Assembly (NCBI RefSeq): GCF_009765825.1
Contig: NZ_LMUR01000018.1
Location: 1,585,354 to 1,649,353, forward strand
Source: Granulicella sp. L60
GTDB taxonomy: Bacteria; Acidobacteriota; Terriglobia; Terriglobales; Acidobacteriaceae
Length of the DNA stretch: 64,000 nucleotides
Direction: 5' to 3'
Positions 56,452-64,000 of the stretch are shown here, piece after piece (position 1 is the first letter of the stretch; each line of letters starts with the position of its first letter). The notes under the pieces were generated by a model. It ran no database searches. It had not been told where the DNA came from and saw nothing but the letters and a program-made list of their open reading frames with translations. Made by a program: the position numbers and the translations under genes.

Positions 56452-57927
56452 ATGCCGATCACCCCCCCACATCTCCGATACCCAAAGATCAGCCGCACCC
56501 TCCTCGCGCTCCTCCTCCTGACTCTCGCCAGCAGCATCACCCCGCGACTACTCCACGCCTCAACCCTCTCCACCACCACGCCTAAACCAAAGCGCGCCCC
56601 CGCCGCAAAGCCAGCCAAAACCAAATCCACCAAGTCGAAAAAATCTACCAAGACGGCCACCGCCGTCTCCCTCCGCCCTATCCCGTACAGCAGCCGCGAA
56701 GCCATCGCCGCGCGCATCACCCAGAACCTCGCCACCCCTCGCCTCGGCGTCGAAAACCCCAAGGCCCTCCGCCCCTTCTTCGACCAGCTTCATCAAGCCC
56801 AGCTCGACCCCCACTCCAGCCTCATCCGCATCATCCAGTTCGGCGACTCCCACACCGCCGCCGACATCTTCACCGGCGCCATGCGCACCCTCTTCCAAAC
56901 AAAATTCGGCGATGGCGGCGCAGGCTTTCAATACCCCGGCTATCCCTTCACCGGCTATCGCATTCATGGCACCCATCGCGCCCAGTCCACTGGCTGGATC
57001 GCCCTCGGCACCCACCTCCGCGACATCGGCGACGGCCTCGTCGGCATGGGCGGCATCAGCCTCTCCACCACCGGAGCAGGGAACTGGGTCTCCCTCGACG
57101 CAGACGCCTCCTCCCTCGAAGTCCAGTACCTCATCCAACCCAACGGCGGCACCATCGACGTCTACGACGGCGACACCCAGCTCACCACTATCCCCACCGC
57201 CAGCACCGACCCATCCACCGCCAACACCGCAGGCCACTACGACACCACCCTCGCCCCCGGCCCACACCACATCGAAGTCCGCACTACCCAGGAAGCTCCC
57301 GTCCGACTCCTCGGCCTCTCCACCGAAAACGCCTCCGGCGTCACCTACGAGGCCGCCGGAATCAACGGCGCAGAAGCCTCGCTCTTCCTCCGCTGGAACG
57401 AAGCCCTCCAGCAGACCTTGATGCTCCAGGCCAACCCCGCTCTCATCGTCCTCTCCTACGGCACCAACGAAGCCGGGGATCACAACTGGACCGAAGACTC
57501 CTACGCTGCTCTCTTCCGCCGCATCATCGAGCGCTGCCGCCGCCTCGCTCCCAGCGCCTCCATCCTCGTCATCGGACCGCCCGACCGCGCCCTCCACAAC
57601 GGCCGCCACGGCTGGGCCGCCTTCACCGGAGTCGACCGCATCGTCCAGGCCCAGCGCACCGTCTGCCGCCAGATGAACTGTGCCTACTGGGACCAGCGCG
57701 CACGCATGGGAGGCTTCGGCTCCATGCGCGACTGGGTCTCCATCGCCTGGGCTCAGCCCGACCACACCCACTTCACCGCCGAGGGATACAACGAGTTGGC
57801 CGGTGCCCTCTTTTCCGATATAGTCCAGCAGTACGACGCCGATCAGGACCCAACCTCCAAGGCCGCAGCAGACAGTTCCGCAAGAGATAAGGCAGCCGCA
57901 GACAAGGCTGCAGGAGACGCGCAATGA
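56452..57927 (+). CDS. Exported SGNH/GDSL hydrolase-like protein 2
   Basis: The 491-residue protein has an export segment (about 14-38), a Lys/Thr-rich linker (about 43-75) and the same layout as its upstream neighbour: QFGDSHTAADI with S133, a beta insert with EVQYLIQPNGGTIDV, LSYGTNEAGD and DHTHFTAEGY with D437 and H440. The C-terminus is an Ala/Asp/Lys-rich helix (about 465-491). The shared insert and spacing point to tandem duplication followed by divergence. The stop overlaps the acyl carrier gene by 4 bp. One paralogue may be the transferase and the other an esterase, but the sequence does not tell which. Confidence 0.87.
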   Translation: MPITPPHLRYPKISRTLLALLLLTLASSITPRLLHASTLSTTTPKPKRAPAAKPAKTKSTKSKKSTKTATAVSLRPIPYSSREAIAARITQNLATPRLGVENPKALRPFFDQLHQAQLDPHSSLIRIIQFGDSHTAADIFTGAMRTLFQTKFGDGGAGFQYPGYPFTGYRIHGTHRAQSTGWIALGTHLRDIGDGLVGMGGISLSTTGAGNWVSLDADASSLEVQYLIQPNGGTIDVYDGDTQLTTIPTASTDPSTANTAGHYDTTLAPGPHHIEVRTTQEAPVRLLGLSTENASGVTYEAAGINGAEASLFLRWNEALQQTLMLQANPALIVLSYGTNEAGDHNWTEDSYAALFRRIIERCRRLAPSASILVIGPPDRALHNGRHGWAAFTGVDRIVQAQRTVCRQMNCAYWDQRARMGGFGSMRDWVSIAWAQPDHTHFTAEGYNELAGALFSDIVQQYDADQDPTSKAAADSSARDKAAADKAAGDAQ

Positions 57928-58160
57928 GCAAACAACCAGGCATCCTCAAGGTCATCCACGCAGTCTCCGACCTCCCCAACGACCCTGCTCCCGATGAGAG
58001 CCTCTTCGACTCCGGCACCCTCGACTCGTTCACGTTGCCCGACCTCGTCACCGGTCTCGAGCAGGAGTTCAACGTCAAAATCCCCGACTCCGACCTCGTC
58101 CCCGAACGCTTCGACACCGTCACCAAGATCGAAGCCTACCTAACCAGCCGCGAAACCTAG
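57924..58160 (+). CDS. Acyl carrier protein
   Basis: The 78-residue acidic four-helix protein has DESLFDSGTLDSFTLPDLVT, where S35 after D34 is the predicted 4'-phosphopantetheine site. The last residue of the usual DSL/DSM is Phe here. Length is normal. The ATG overlaps the stop of the second SGNH gene, so it is translated with the MBOAT operon. This position matches DltC, the carrier that presents D-alanine to DltB, and suggests an ACP-bound acyl donor for the MBOAT protein. No DltA-like ligase gene is present. Confidence 0.9.
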   Translation: MSKQPGILKVIHAVSDLPNDPAPDESLFDSGTLDSFTLPDLVTGLEQEFNVKIPDSDLVPERFDTVTKIEAYLTSRET

Positions 58161-58562
58161 CCTCTATACCCGGCGAAGTGAGCCATTTTTCAGGCTGGAA
58201 TTTGCAGATTTATTTCATGGGATGAATAGGGTGTTTTGCTGGGGTTTTTGCAAAAACGTGGTGGCTGGGCGTGGTTTCCTGCTGGTGAGTTGTGGTAGTT
58301 AGCGTGGTGGATGGTGGTGGCTTAGCGGTCGTATTCAGGATTGAAAAAATGTGACAGGTTTTAGAGATTTATTTTTGAGCCCTGCGGCTGAGGCGGCGCA
58401 TGAGGCTGCGAGGTAGGGTCTCCGGGGGCGCGAATCGTCTCCCATTCATCAAATATGTCATCCTGAGCGAAGTTTTTCGCGAACAGCCGTAGCTCCAAAA
58501 CATCCAAACCCAAGCAACAAGCGAATCCTTCGCAGATCAGTCCAAGCATCAGGAGCACGACG
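58161..58562. other. Intergenic region between the ACP and Ser-type KAS III genes
   Basis: The 402-base gap holds copy C of the intergenic repeat family (58250-58376). Downstream comes a stretch with GTCATCCTGAGCGAAG (near 58457), which I recall as a recurrent intergenic motif in this phylum, and then the Shine-Dalgarno AGGAG about 8 nt before the KAS III start. No gene is seen. Confidence 0.55.
58250..58376 (-). repeat. Intergenic CCACCA-rich repeat element, copy C
   Basis: Read on the minus strand from 58376, it has AAAAATAAATC, then AACCTGTCACATTTTTTC, a CCACCACCATCCACCACG stretch, CACAACTCACCAGC, the 17-mer shared with copy A (58259-58275) and GTTTTTGCAAAAACCCC running to about 58236. 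Its order and spacing match copy B best. It lies in opposite orientation to copies A and B. Confidence 0.7.
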
Positions 58563-59486
58563 ATGCCTTACCTACTCTCCTTCGGCCACCACGTCCCGGC
58601 TGAAGTCATCACCAACGAAGCCCTCGCCGCCCGCACCGGCCGCGACGCCGTCTCCATCGAAAAGACCACCGGCATACGCGAGCGCCGCTACGCCCCCGCC
58701 GCCACCACTGTAGCCGACCTCGGCCTCGCCGCCGCCAACATCTGCCTCGCCAACGCCGCGCTCACCGCCGCCGACATCGGCCTCATCCTCTTCAGCAGCG
58801 GCTCCTCCGAGCGCGCCTTCCCCGGCCCAGCCTCGGTCCTCGCCGCCAAACTCGGCCTCACCGCAACCCCCGCCATCGACATCCCCGTCGCCAGCGCCGG
58901 CTCCCTTATCGCCCTCGCCTTCGCCGCCGACCTCGCCCCCCGCTACGGCAACGTCCTCGTCGTTGCCTCCGAGATCATGTCCCGCTGCATCTCCGACGCT
59001 GACCCGGATACCGCCATCCTCTTCGGCGACGGCGCCGGTGCCTGCATCGTCTCCCCCACCCACGGCTTTGCGAAGATCGCCGACACCTCGCTCTCCACCG
59101 ACGGCAACTACGCCGACGCCCTCCAACTCCAGCACTCCGGCACCCTCGAGATGAAGGGCCTCTCCGTCATCATGCAGGCCTCTCGCAAGATCCCCCGCTC
59201 CATCCAGGATCTCCTCGCCAAAAACTCCCTCACGCCTGCCGAGGTCGGCACCTATCTCATGCATCAGGCCAACCTCAACCTTATCCGCAAGGTAGCCTCC
59301 ACCCTCCAGCTCCCCGAAGAACGCTTCTTCGTCAACGTCGATCGCTACGGCAACACCTCCTCCGCCTCGCTCCTTATCGCCGCCTCCGAGTGGCACGCCG
59401 CCAACCCCGCACCCACTGCGCCCATCCTCCTCACAGCCTTTGGCGCAGGCTTCAACTGGGGCAGCATCCTCGCCCTCCCCGCCTGA
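58563..59486 (+). CDS. KAS III (FabH)-like protein with Ser at the catalytic position
   Basis: The 307-residue protein aligns with FabH without large gaps: KTTGIRERRYAP, AIDIPVASAGSLIAL, FGDGAGACIV, LMHQANLNLI and DRYGNTSSAS. The active-site Cys is S111. H234 and N264 are intact. DpsC of daunorubicin biosynthesis is a known KAS III-like enzyme with Ser at this position, so acyl transfer rather than loss of function is plausible. It follows the ACP gene after 402 bp and has AGGAG about 8 nt before its start. It could load or transfer an acyl group to the ACP of the MBOAT operon; that is inference. Confidence 0.9.
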   Translation: MPYLLSFGHHVPAEVITNEALAARTGRDAVSIEKTTGIRERRYAPAATTVADLGLAAANICLANAALTAADIGLILFSSGSSERAFPGPASVLAAKLGLTATPAIDIPVASAGSLIALAFAADLAPRYGNVLVVASEIMSRCISDADPDTAILFGDGAGACIVSPTHGFAKIADTSLSTDGNYADALQLQHSGTLEMKGLSVIMQASRKIPRSIQDLLAKNSLTPAEVGTYLMHQANLNLIRKVASTLQLPEERFFVNVDRYGNTSSASLLIAASEWHAANPAPTAPILLTAFGAGFNWGSILALPA

Positions 59487-59612
59487 CTAAGACTCACACC
59501 CTGTCGCTAACATGAAGACCATATTCTTCGTCTCGCAGCCGCCGTGCTCTTTGGTGAGCGGAATCAGACTCGCATTATTGCGATATCACTTCCTGCCTCT
59601 AGGATGGGAGTG

Positions 59613-60557
59613 ATGGATAAACAGCCTCACGTTACCAAGGTTGACCTGGTTGGAGTCGGTCTCAACGCCACGGATACCGTCATACCTCTGACTTTATTTC
59701 CCACCCTTGGCTCCAAGACCGAGTACAGCGAGCGCAGTATCGTGCTCGGCGGCGAGATCTCCACTGCCGTAATCGCCTGCAGCCGCTGGGGGTTGCGCAC
59801 ACGCTACATCGGACGCCTTGGCGACGACGACGCTGCGCGCCTTCACCGTGCCGCCTTTGACGCAGTCGGCGTCGAGAGTCGTATCGTCACGGTGGAAGAT
59901 GCATCCAGCCCGCAGTCGATCATCCTCGTTGACGGCTCGGGCGAACGCACCGTTCTGTGTCATCGTGATCCCCGCCTGACGATGCAGCCGGAGGACATCG
60001 ATCGCGAATCGATCACCTCCGCGCGAGCGCTGCTCGTGGATGGCTATCACACCGCCGCAGCGATTACAGCCGCGACCTGGGCGCGCGAGGCAGGTATTCC
60101 CGTCATCGCCGATCTGGATGTCATCCGTCCCGGTATCAACGACCTGCTGCCGATGGTCGATTACGCACTTGCCAGCCGTGAATTTCCGACAGCATTGACG
60201 GGAGAGCCTGATTTGAAAAAGGCTCTGATGATGCTCCATGACCAGTTTCACTGTCGCCTGACCGGGGCCACACTTGGGCTGGCCGGCATCCTGACATGGG
60301 ATGGCAAGCAAGCGATTCAGCGTCCAGCCTTCCGGGTCTCCACCGCCGATACCACTGGCGCCGGCGATCTCTTCCACGCCGGATTTGCCTACGGATATCT
60401 CCAGGGCTGGCCCATGGAGCGCCAGCTTGACTATGCCTGTGCCGCTGCAGGGCTCAACTGCACCCGTGCCGGAGCGCGTGGCTGCATCGGCACCGTCGAT
60501 GAGATCTTGCAGCTCATGGAAGCAGGCAAGCGATACGTTACTCCGGAGGTGAGCTGA
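59613..60557 (+). CDS. PfkB-family carbohydrate kinase
   Basis: The protein has the N-terminal sugar-binding part (LVGVGLNATDTVIPL, GGEISTAVIACSRWGL, RYIGRLGDD) and the C-terminal PfkB signature DTTGAGDLFHAGFAYG with the catalytic Asp. It should phosphorylate a sugar or nucleoside with ATP. I use the ATG at 59613, with AGGA about 8 nt upstream; the frame opens 23 codons earlier. Codon use is less C-biased than in the preceding operon. Nearby nanE and FucP-like MFS genes suggest amino-sugar or deoxy-sugar metabolism, but the substrate cannot be assigned. Confidence 0.88.
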   Translation: MDKQPHVTKVDLVGVGLNATDTVIPLTLFPTLGSKTEYSERSIVLGGEISTAVIACSRWGLRTRYIGRLGDDDAARLHRAAFDAVGVESRIVTVEDASSPQSIILVDGSGERTVLCHRDPRLTMQPEDIDRESITSARALLVDGYHTAAAITAATWAREAGIPVIADLDVIRPGINDLLPMVDYALASREFPTALTGEPDLKKALMMLHDQFHCRLTGATLGLAGILTWDGKQAIQRPAFRVSTADTTGAGDLFHAGFAYGYLQGWPMERQLDYACAAAGLNCTRAGARGCIGTVDEILQLMEAGKRYVTPEVS

Positions 60558-60638
60558 GGCCTCTTCAATCTCGAAGCGGGAAGAACTATCCCTACTCAGA
60601 GAGATCAAGCCTCAGTCCGTCGAGCACCGCCTGAAGAA

Positions 60639-61793
60639 CTAAGCAAACACCAAGCACTGCGGCCTCGACAGAGGAAAGTTCTTCCCCGCGTCCGTCAACT
60701 TGCCCGTACGCGCATCGCGAGCCAGCACCGAGATCGTGTCCGAGACCTGATTCGCCACCAGCAGCCATCGTCCGCTCGGGTCCAGCGCAAGATGACGCGG
60801 CACCTTTCCGCCGCACGGCATTCGGTCCACCAGCGTCAGTCTTCCATCGCTCGGCGAGATCGCAAACGTGACGACAATATCGTCGAAGCGATCCGTGGCA
60901 TACGCGAACCGCGCCTCGCGGTCGATCACGATATCGTCGCCGCTGCTCAGCCCCTTGAACTCTGGAGCACGCAACGCAATCTCCTGCATCGTCTCCAGCG
61001 TTCCGTGCGTTGCATCCCATCGCAACACCGCCACCGTAGCCGCCATCTCCTCCACGCAATACGCCACCTTGCCGTTCGGATGGAACTGCAGCGCACGTGG
61101 CCCCGCACCCGCAGCCGAACGCCACACCGCAGGCTCATGCGGAGTCAGCTTCGCCGTAGCCGCATCCAGCCGGTAGATATGAATCATATCCAGCCCCAGA
61201 TCGTTCACCAGCAGAAACCGGTTATCCGGCGACAGTGTAACCCGATGCGCATGTGGACCCTTCTGCCGCTCTGCATCCGACCCGCTCCCGCTGTACTGGA
61301 AGAACGAGACCGGCGCTGGACTCAACGCCCCTCCCGCTCCCAACGTGTACGAAGCCGCACTGCCCGAGCCATAGTTCGCAGCGAACGCACACCGTCCCGT
61401 CGCATCCACCGACACATGGCACGTGCCGCTTCCCATCGAAGCCACCTCGCTCACCTTCGTCAGCCGCGCCGCTCCCCGGTCCAGCGTGTAGGTCGAAACT
61501 GCCGCACCCGGCTTGCCCTCATACTGATCCAGCTCATTCGCCACCAGCAGCGTCTTCCGGTCAGGAGCCATCGCCAGAAACGTAGGATTGTCCGCCGCCC
61601 CCGCAAGCCCCAGCGCCTTCAACTCACCCGAGCCCGCCTCGAACGTGTAAGCATAGATCCCCTTGCTCGTTCCCGAAGTCTGCGTCCCCACCAGCAGCAG
61701 CTTTCCTGCATCCGCCTGCGCAAATCCACGCCGCGCCACCAACCCCACCGCCGCTGAACCATAGACAAACCCACGCCGTGTCATCTGCCGCAC
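60639..61793 (-). CDS. Exported lactonase-family beta-propeller protein
   Basis: The protein begins with a twin-arginine-like signal (TRRGFVYGSAAVGLVARRG, then FAQA) and continues as a seven-bladed propeller of the 6-phosphogluconolactonase (Pgl/YbhE) type. Blade motifs include NPTFLAMAPDRKTLLVANE, GPHAHRVTLSPDNRFLLVND, GPRALQFHPNGKVAYCVEE and VPRHLALDPSGRWLLVANQ. The frame opens to 62018, but the real start is near 61793 (GTG after GAGGAGGA) or 61784 (ATG). Family members hydrolyse lactones; export here suggests a substrate other than 6-phosphogluconolactone. It is convergent with the PfkB gene and divergent from nanE. Confidence 0.85.
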   Translation of the reverse strand: MRQMTRRGFVYGSAAVGLVARRGFAQADAGKLLLVGTQTSGTSKGIYAYTFEAGSGELKALGLAGAADNPTFLAMAPDRKTLLVANELDQYEGKPGAAVSTYTLDRGAARLTKVSEVASMGSGTCHVSVDATGRCAFAANYGSGSAASYTLGAGGALSPAPVSFFQYSGSGSDAERQKGPHAHRVTLSPDNRFLLVNDLGLDMIHIYRLDAATAKLTPHEPAVWRSAAGAGPRALQFHPNGKVAYCVEEMAATVAVLRWDATHGTLETMQEIALRAPEFKGLSSGDDIVIDREARFAYATDRFDDIVVTFAISPSDGRLTLVDRMPCGGKVPRHLALDPSGRWLLVANQVSDTISVLARDARTGKLTDAGKNFPLSRPQCLVFA

Positions 61794-62005
61794 ACATCCT
61801 CCTCGATCCATCCCATCCACCATAACGCGAACTTCAAACGATCGCATCGAGCCACACCCGAACCACATCGCTGACCGTGTAACCCAGGGGAACGATCGGG
61901 CATCGCAAGCTGCCGGGGCTAGAGGCGCCGGAAGGAAGATTGACCGCATCCGCAGATTTCCAGATAACCTGTCACCTACAGCACCGTCGAACGAACACAC
62001 ACTAA

Positions 62006-62725
62006 GTGCCAAGCCCATCCAACTCGCCCTTCGAATCCCTCCGCGGACATCTCATCGTCTCCGTCCAGGCCTCCGAAGGCGATCCCCTCGATGATCTCGA
62101 CACCCTCACTCGCATCGCCACCTCCGTCCTGCACGGCGGAGCAGGCGGTCTACGCGCCGAAGGCCCCGCCCGCATCGCCGCCTTCCGCGCCCTCACCCCA
62201 CTCCCCATCATCGGCATCACCAAAACCTACGACGCCCACGGCGACGTCTACATCACTCCCGACTTCGCCTCCGCCCACTCAATCGCCCAAGCCGGAGCCG
62301 ACATCATCGCCCTCGACTGCACCCTCCGCCGCCTCACCGCCGCCGAGCCCTTCCCCCAGCTCATCCCCCGCATCCACGCCGAACTCCGCCGCCCCGTCCT
62401 CGCTGACATCGCCACCCTCGCCGACGCCCTCGCCGCCCAGCAAGCCGGAGCCGACGCCGTCGCCACCACCCTCTACGGCTACACCGCCGACACCGCCAAC
62501 CACCGCACCCCCTCCTGGCCCCTTGTCGAGTCCCTCGTCAAAAATCTCACCCTCCCCGTCCTCGTCGAAGGCCACATCACCACCCCCGAAGAGGTCGCCC
62601 GCGCCCTCGACCTCGGTGCCACCGCCGTCGTCGTAGGCTCAGCCATCACCCGCCCCCAGACCATCACCGCCCGCTTCGCCCACGCCGCCTCCACCCGCAG
62701 CGGCCAAACGAAATCACTCGCATAA
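62006..62725 (+). CDS. nanE: N-acetylmannosamine-6-phosphate 2-epimerase
   Basis: The 239-residue TIM-barrel protein shows NanE motifs: LIVSVQASEGDPLDD, GAGGLRAEGPARIAA, GITKTYDAHGDVYITPDF, DIIALDCTLRRL, VATTLYGYTADT and LVEGHITTPEEV. It converts ManNAc-6-P to GlcNAc-6-P in sialic-acid or ManNAc use. The start is GTG at 62006; no clear Shine-Dalgarno is seen, so the start is the weakest part of the call. It is followed after 83 bp by a FucP-like MFS transporter gene, which may import the amino sugar. No neuraminate lyase gene (nanA) is in view. Confidence 0.93.
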   Translation: MPSPSNSPFESLRGHLIVSVQASEGDPLDDLDTLTRIATSVLHGGAGGLRAEGPARIAAFRALTPLPIIGITKTYDAHGDVYITPDFASAHSIAQAGADIIALDCTLRRLTAAEPFPQLIPRIHAELRRPVLADIATLADALAAQQAGADAVATTLYGYTADTANHRTPSWPLVESLVKNLTLPVLVEGHITTPEEVARALDLGATAVVVGSAITRPQTITARFAHAASTRSGQTKSLA

Positions 62726-62740
62726 GAAAACCATATGGCT

Positions 62741-62756
62741 GTATAGTCAGCTATAC
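62741..62756. promoter_or_regulatory. Perfect inverted repeat before the FucP-like transporter gene
   Basis: GTATAG-TCAG-CTATAC is a perfect 6+4+6 inverted repeat about 53 bp upstream of the transporter start. GntR-type regulators often bind GTATAC-like sites, so an operator for sugar control is plausible. The regulator is not in the window. Confidence 0.45.
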
Positions 62757-62808
62757 GAAATCGCAGCCGCTAGAAATACACCACCGCACCGCAGACAGAG
62801 GACAAAGC

Positions 62809-64000
62809 ATGGCACTTGGAGTAGCGGGAGAAAATCCCATCACCCTCGCCGACGCAGGCAGGAAAAACTACACCGTCCCGCTCATGCTGATGGTCTCCCT
62901 CTACTTCGGCATCGGCTTCATCACCGCGCTCAACGACATCCTCGTCCCCCACTTCAAAGACCTCTTCCACCTCACCAACGTCACCGCGCTCCTCGTCCAG
63001 TTCTGCTTCTTCGGAGCCTACTTCGTCATGTCCGTCCCCTCCGGCTGGATCGTCGGCAGGCTCGGCTACAAATCCGGCATCGTCGTCGCGCTCTCGGTCA
63101 TGGGCCTCGGCCTGCTTCTCTTCCTTCCCGCGTCGATCATCATCTTCTATCCGCTCTTCCTCTTCGCCCTCTTCGTCGTCGGCAGCGGCCTCGCCCTCCT
63201 GCAGGTCGCCATCAACCCCTACGTCGGCGCCCTCGGAACCCCCGACACCGCCGCCTCCCGCCTCAACCTCGTCGGCTTCTTCAACTCCATCGCCACCACC
63301 ACCGCGCCCCGCATCGGCGCAGCCTTCATCTTCATCGCCGTCGGAGCCACCGCCGCCCAGCTTGCCCACTCCGTCCGCATGCCCTACCTCATCCTCGCCA
63401 TCTGCGCCTTCGCCATGGCCGCCATCACCGCCCTCGTCCAACTCCCCAACGTCATCGAAAAAGCCGACCCCGCAGCACCCTCCGACGGCGGCAGCGCCTG
63501 GCAGTTCAGCCACCTTCGCTTCGGCGCCCTCGGCATCTTCTTTTACGTCGGCGCCGAAGTCGCCATCGGCAGCATCATGATCAGCTTCCTCGGCCAACCT
63601 TCCATGGGCGGCCTCTCCCACGAAGTCGCCGCCCACTACGTCTCCTACTACTGGGGACTGTCGATGATCGGCCGCTTCATCGGCTTCATCGCGCTCCGCA
63701 AGATCCCCGCCCAGCGAGCCCTCGCCTTCGTCTCACTCCTCGCGGCCCTGCTCATCGCCACCGTCATCGTCACGCACGGCAGCGTCGCCATGTGGGCCGT
63801 CGTCTTCTGCGGACTCTTCAACTCCGTTATGTGGCCCTGCATCTTCCCGCTCGCCGTCAAAGATCTCGGACGATTCACCAGCCAGGGCTCCGGCATCCTC
63901 GTCACCATGGTCGTCGGCGGCGCAGTCATCCCAGAGATCCAGGGCTTCCTCGCCGACTCCTTCGGCTACCAGCACAGCTACGCCATCGTCCTGCTCTGCT
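62809..64000 (+). CDS. FucP/GlcP-like sugar MFS transporter (cut by window end)
   Basis: From the ATG at 62809 (GAGGA about 7 nt upstream) 397 codons are open to the window end. The protein starts MALGVAGENPITLADAGRKN and has at least 11 hydrophobic segments. FGIGFITALNDILVPHFKDLF, the loop GRLGYKSGIVVALS, INPYVGALG, RLNLVGFFNSIATTTAP and SVMWPCIFPLAVKDLG (quoted in parts) match the FucP/NagP-type proton symporters for fucose, glucose or N-acetylglucosamine. Adjacent nanE points to an amino sugar as substrate. About 20-40 residues are probably missing at the end. Confidence 0.92.
   Translation, partial: MALGVAGENPITLADAGRKNYTVPLMLMVSLYFGIGFITALNDILVPHFKDLFHLTNVTALLVQFCFFGAYFVMSVPSGWIVGRLGYKSGIVVALSVMGLGLLLFLPASIIIFYPLFLFALFVVGSGLALLQVAINPYVGALGTPDTAASRLNLVGFFNSIATTTAPRIGAAFIFIAVGATAAQLAHSVRMPYLILAICAFAMAAITALVQLPNVIEKADPAAPSDGGSAWQFSHLRFGALGIFFYVGAEVAIGSIMISFLGQPSMGGLSHEVAAHYVSYYWGLSMIGRFIGFIALRKIPAQRALAFVSLLAALLIATVIVTHGSVAMWAVVFCGLFNSVMWPCIFPLAVKDLGRFTSQGSGILVTMVVGGAVIPEIQGFLADSFGYQHSYAIVLLC

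Noticed and set aside
53538..56585. 1015-residue plus-strand ORF running through the MBOAT and first SGNH genes
   Set aside because: The Arg/Pro/His-rich translation spans two real genes in another frame and has no domain; it arises from C-rich third positions.

Overview
The window looks like a chromosomal segment of an Acidobacteriota bacterium, probably class Terriglobia (Granulicella/Edaphobacter/Terriglobus-like). This is inferred from gene content: two Oar-type TonB-dependent receptors with an N-terminal carboxypeptidase-regulatory-like domain, a PEP-CTERM exported protein, a beta-propeller hybrid histidine kinase, many secreted carbohydrate-active enzymes and a high-GC, strongly C-ending codon style. 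I saw no rRNA, tRNA, CRISPR array, transposase or prophage gene.

Layout. 1-6.1 kb, minus strand: the N-terminal half of L-arabinose isomerase (araA), then a GH16-like lipoprotein, a Reg_prop/Y_Y_Y sensor kinase and its NarL-type regulator. 6.3-10.4 kb, minus strand: a partner-switching module with two SpoIIE/PP2C phosphatases, an RsbW-like kinase and an RsbV-like STAS protein. 10.6-11.2 kb: a PEP-CTERM protein. 11.6-18.7 kb, minus strand: a complete reductive pyrimidine/hydantoin degradation set (amidohydrolase, preT, preA, dihydropyrimidinase, NCS1 permease). 19.1-36.1 kb, plus strand: two Oar-like receptors flanking secreted or membrane enzymes (NPP-type phosphodiesterase, GH38 alpha-mannosidase, penicillin-acylase-family Ntn hydrolase, GT39/ArnT-like glycosyltransferase) and a FadR-type GntR regulator with operator-like sites before the second receptor.

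36.4-46.7 kb: a membrane-anchored MutS paralogue, then a compact cluster of a ThDP enzyme, an FAD amine-oxidase-like protein and a KAS III-like protein lacking the catalytic Cys, followed by a large Ser/Thr kinase-ATPase. 47.0-51.4 kb: etfB, etfA and a membrane iron-sulfur CCG-domain oxidoreductase (EMO-type ETF:menaquinone oxidoreductase) with an unusual periodic Pro-rich tail. 51.4-53.2 kb, minus strand: an HSL-type esterase and an RlpA-like protein. 53.5-59.5 kb: a tight MBOAT / SGNH / SGNH / acyl-carrier-protein operon followed by a KAS III-like protein with Ser in place of Cys. The operon resembles a Dlt- or alginate-acetylation-like extracellular acylation system with a dedicated carrier. 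59.6-64 kb: carbohydrate genes (PfkB kinase, lactonase, nanE, FucP-like MFS transporter cut by the window end).

Non-coding signals include a three-copy intergenic element (about 1.1, 36.2 and 58.3 kb), a 133-bp imperfect palindrome (46.7 kb), three clear intrinsic terminators and several inverted repeats that could be operators. The strongest leads for something undescribed are the ACP-coupled MBOAT/SGNH operon with its Ser-type KAS III, the ThDP/FAD/Cys-less KAS III cluster, the repeated tail of the EMO-like protein and the intergenic element family.
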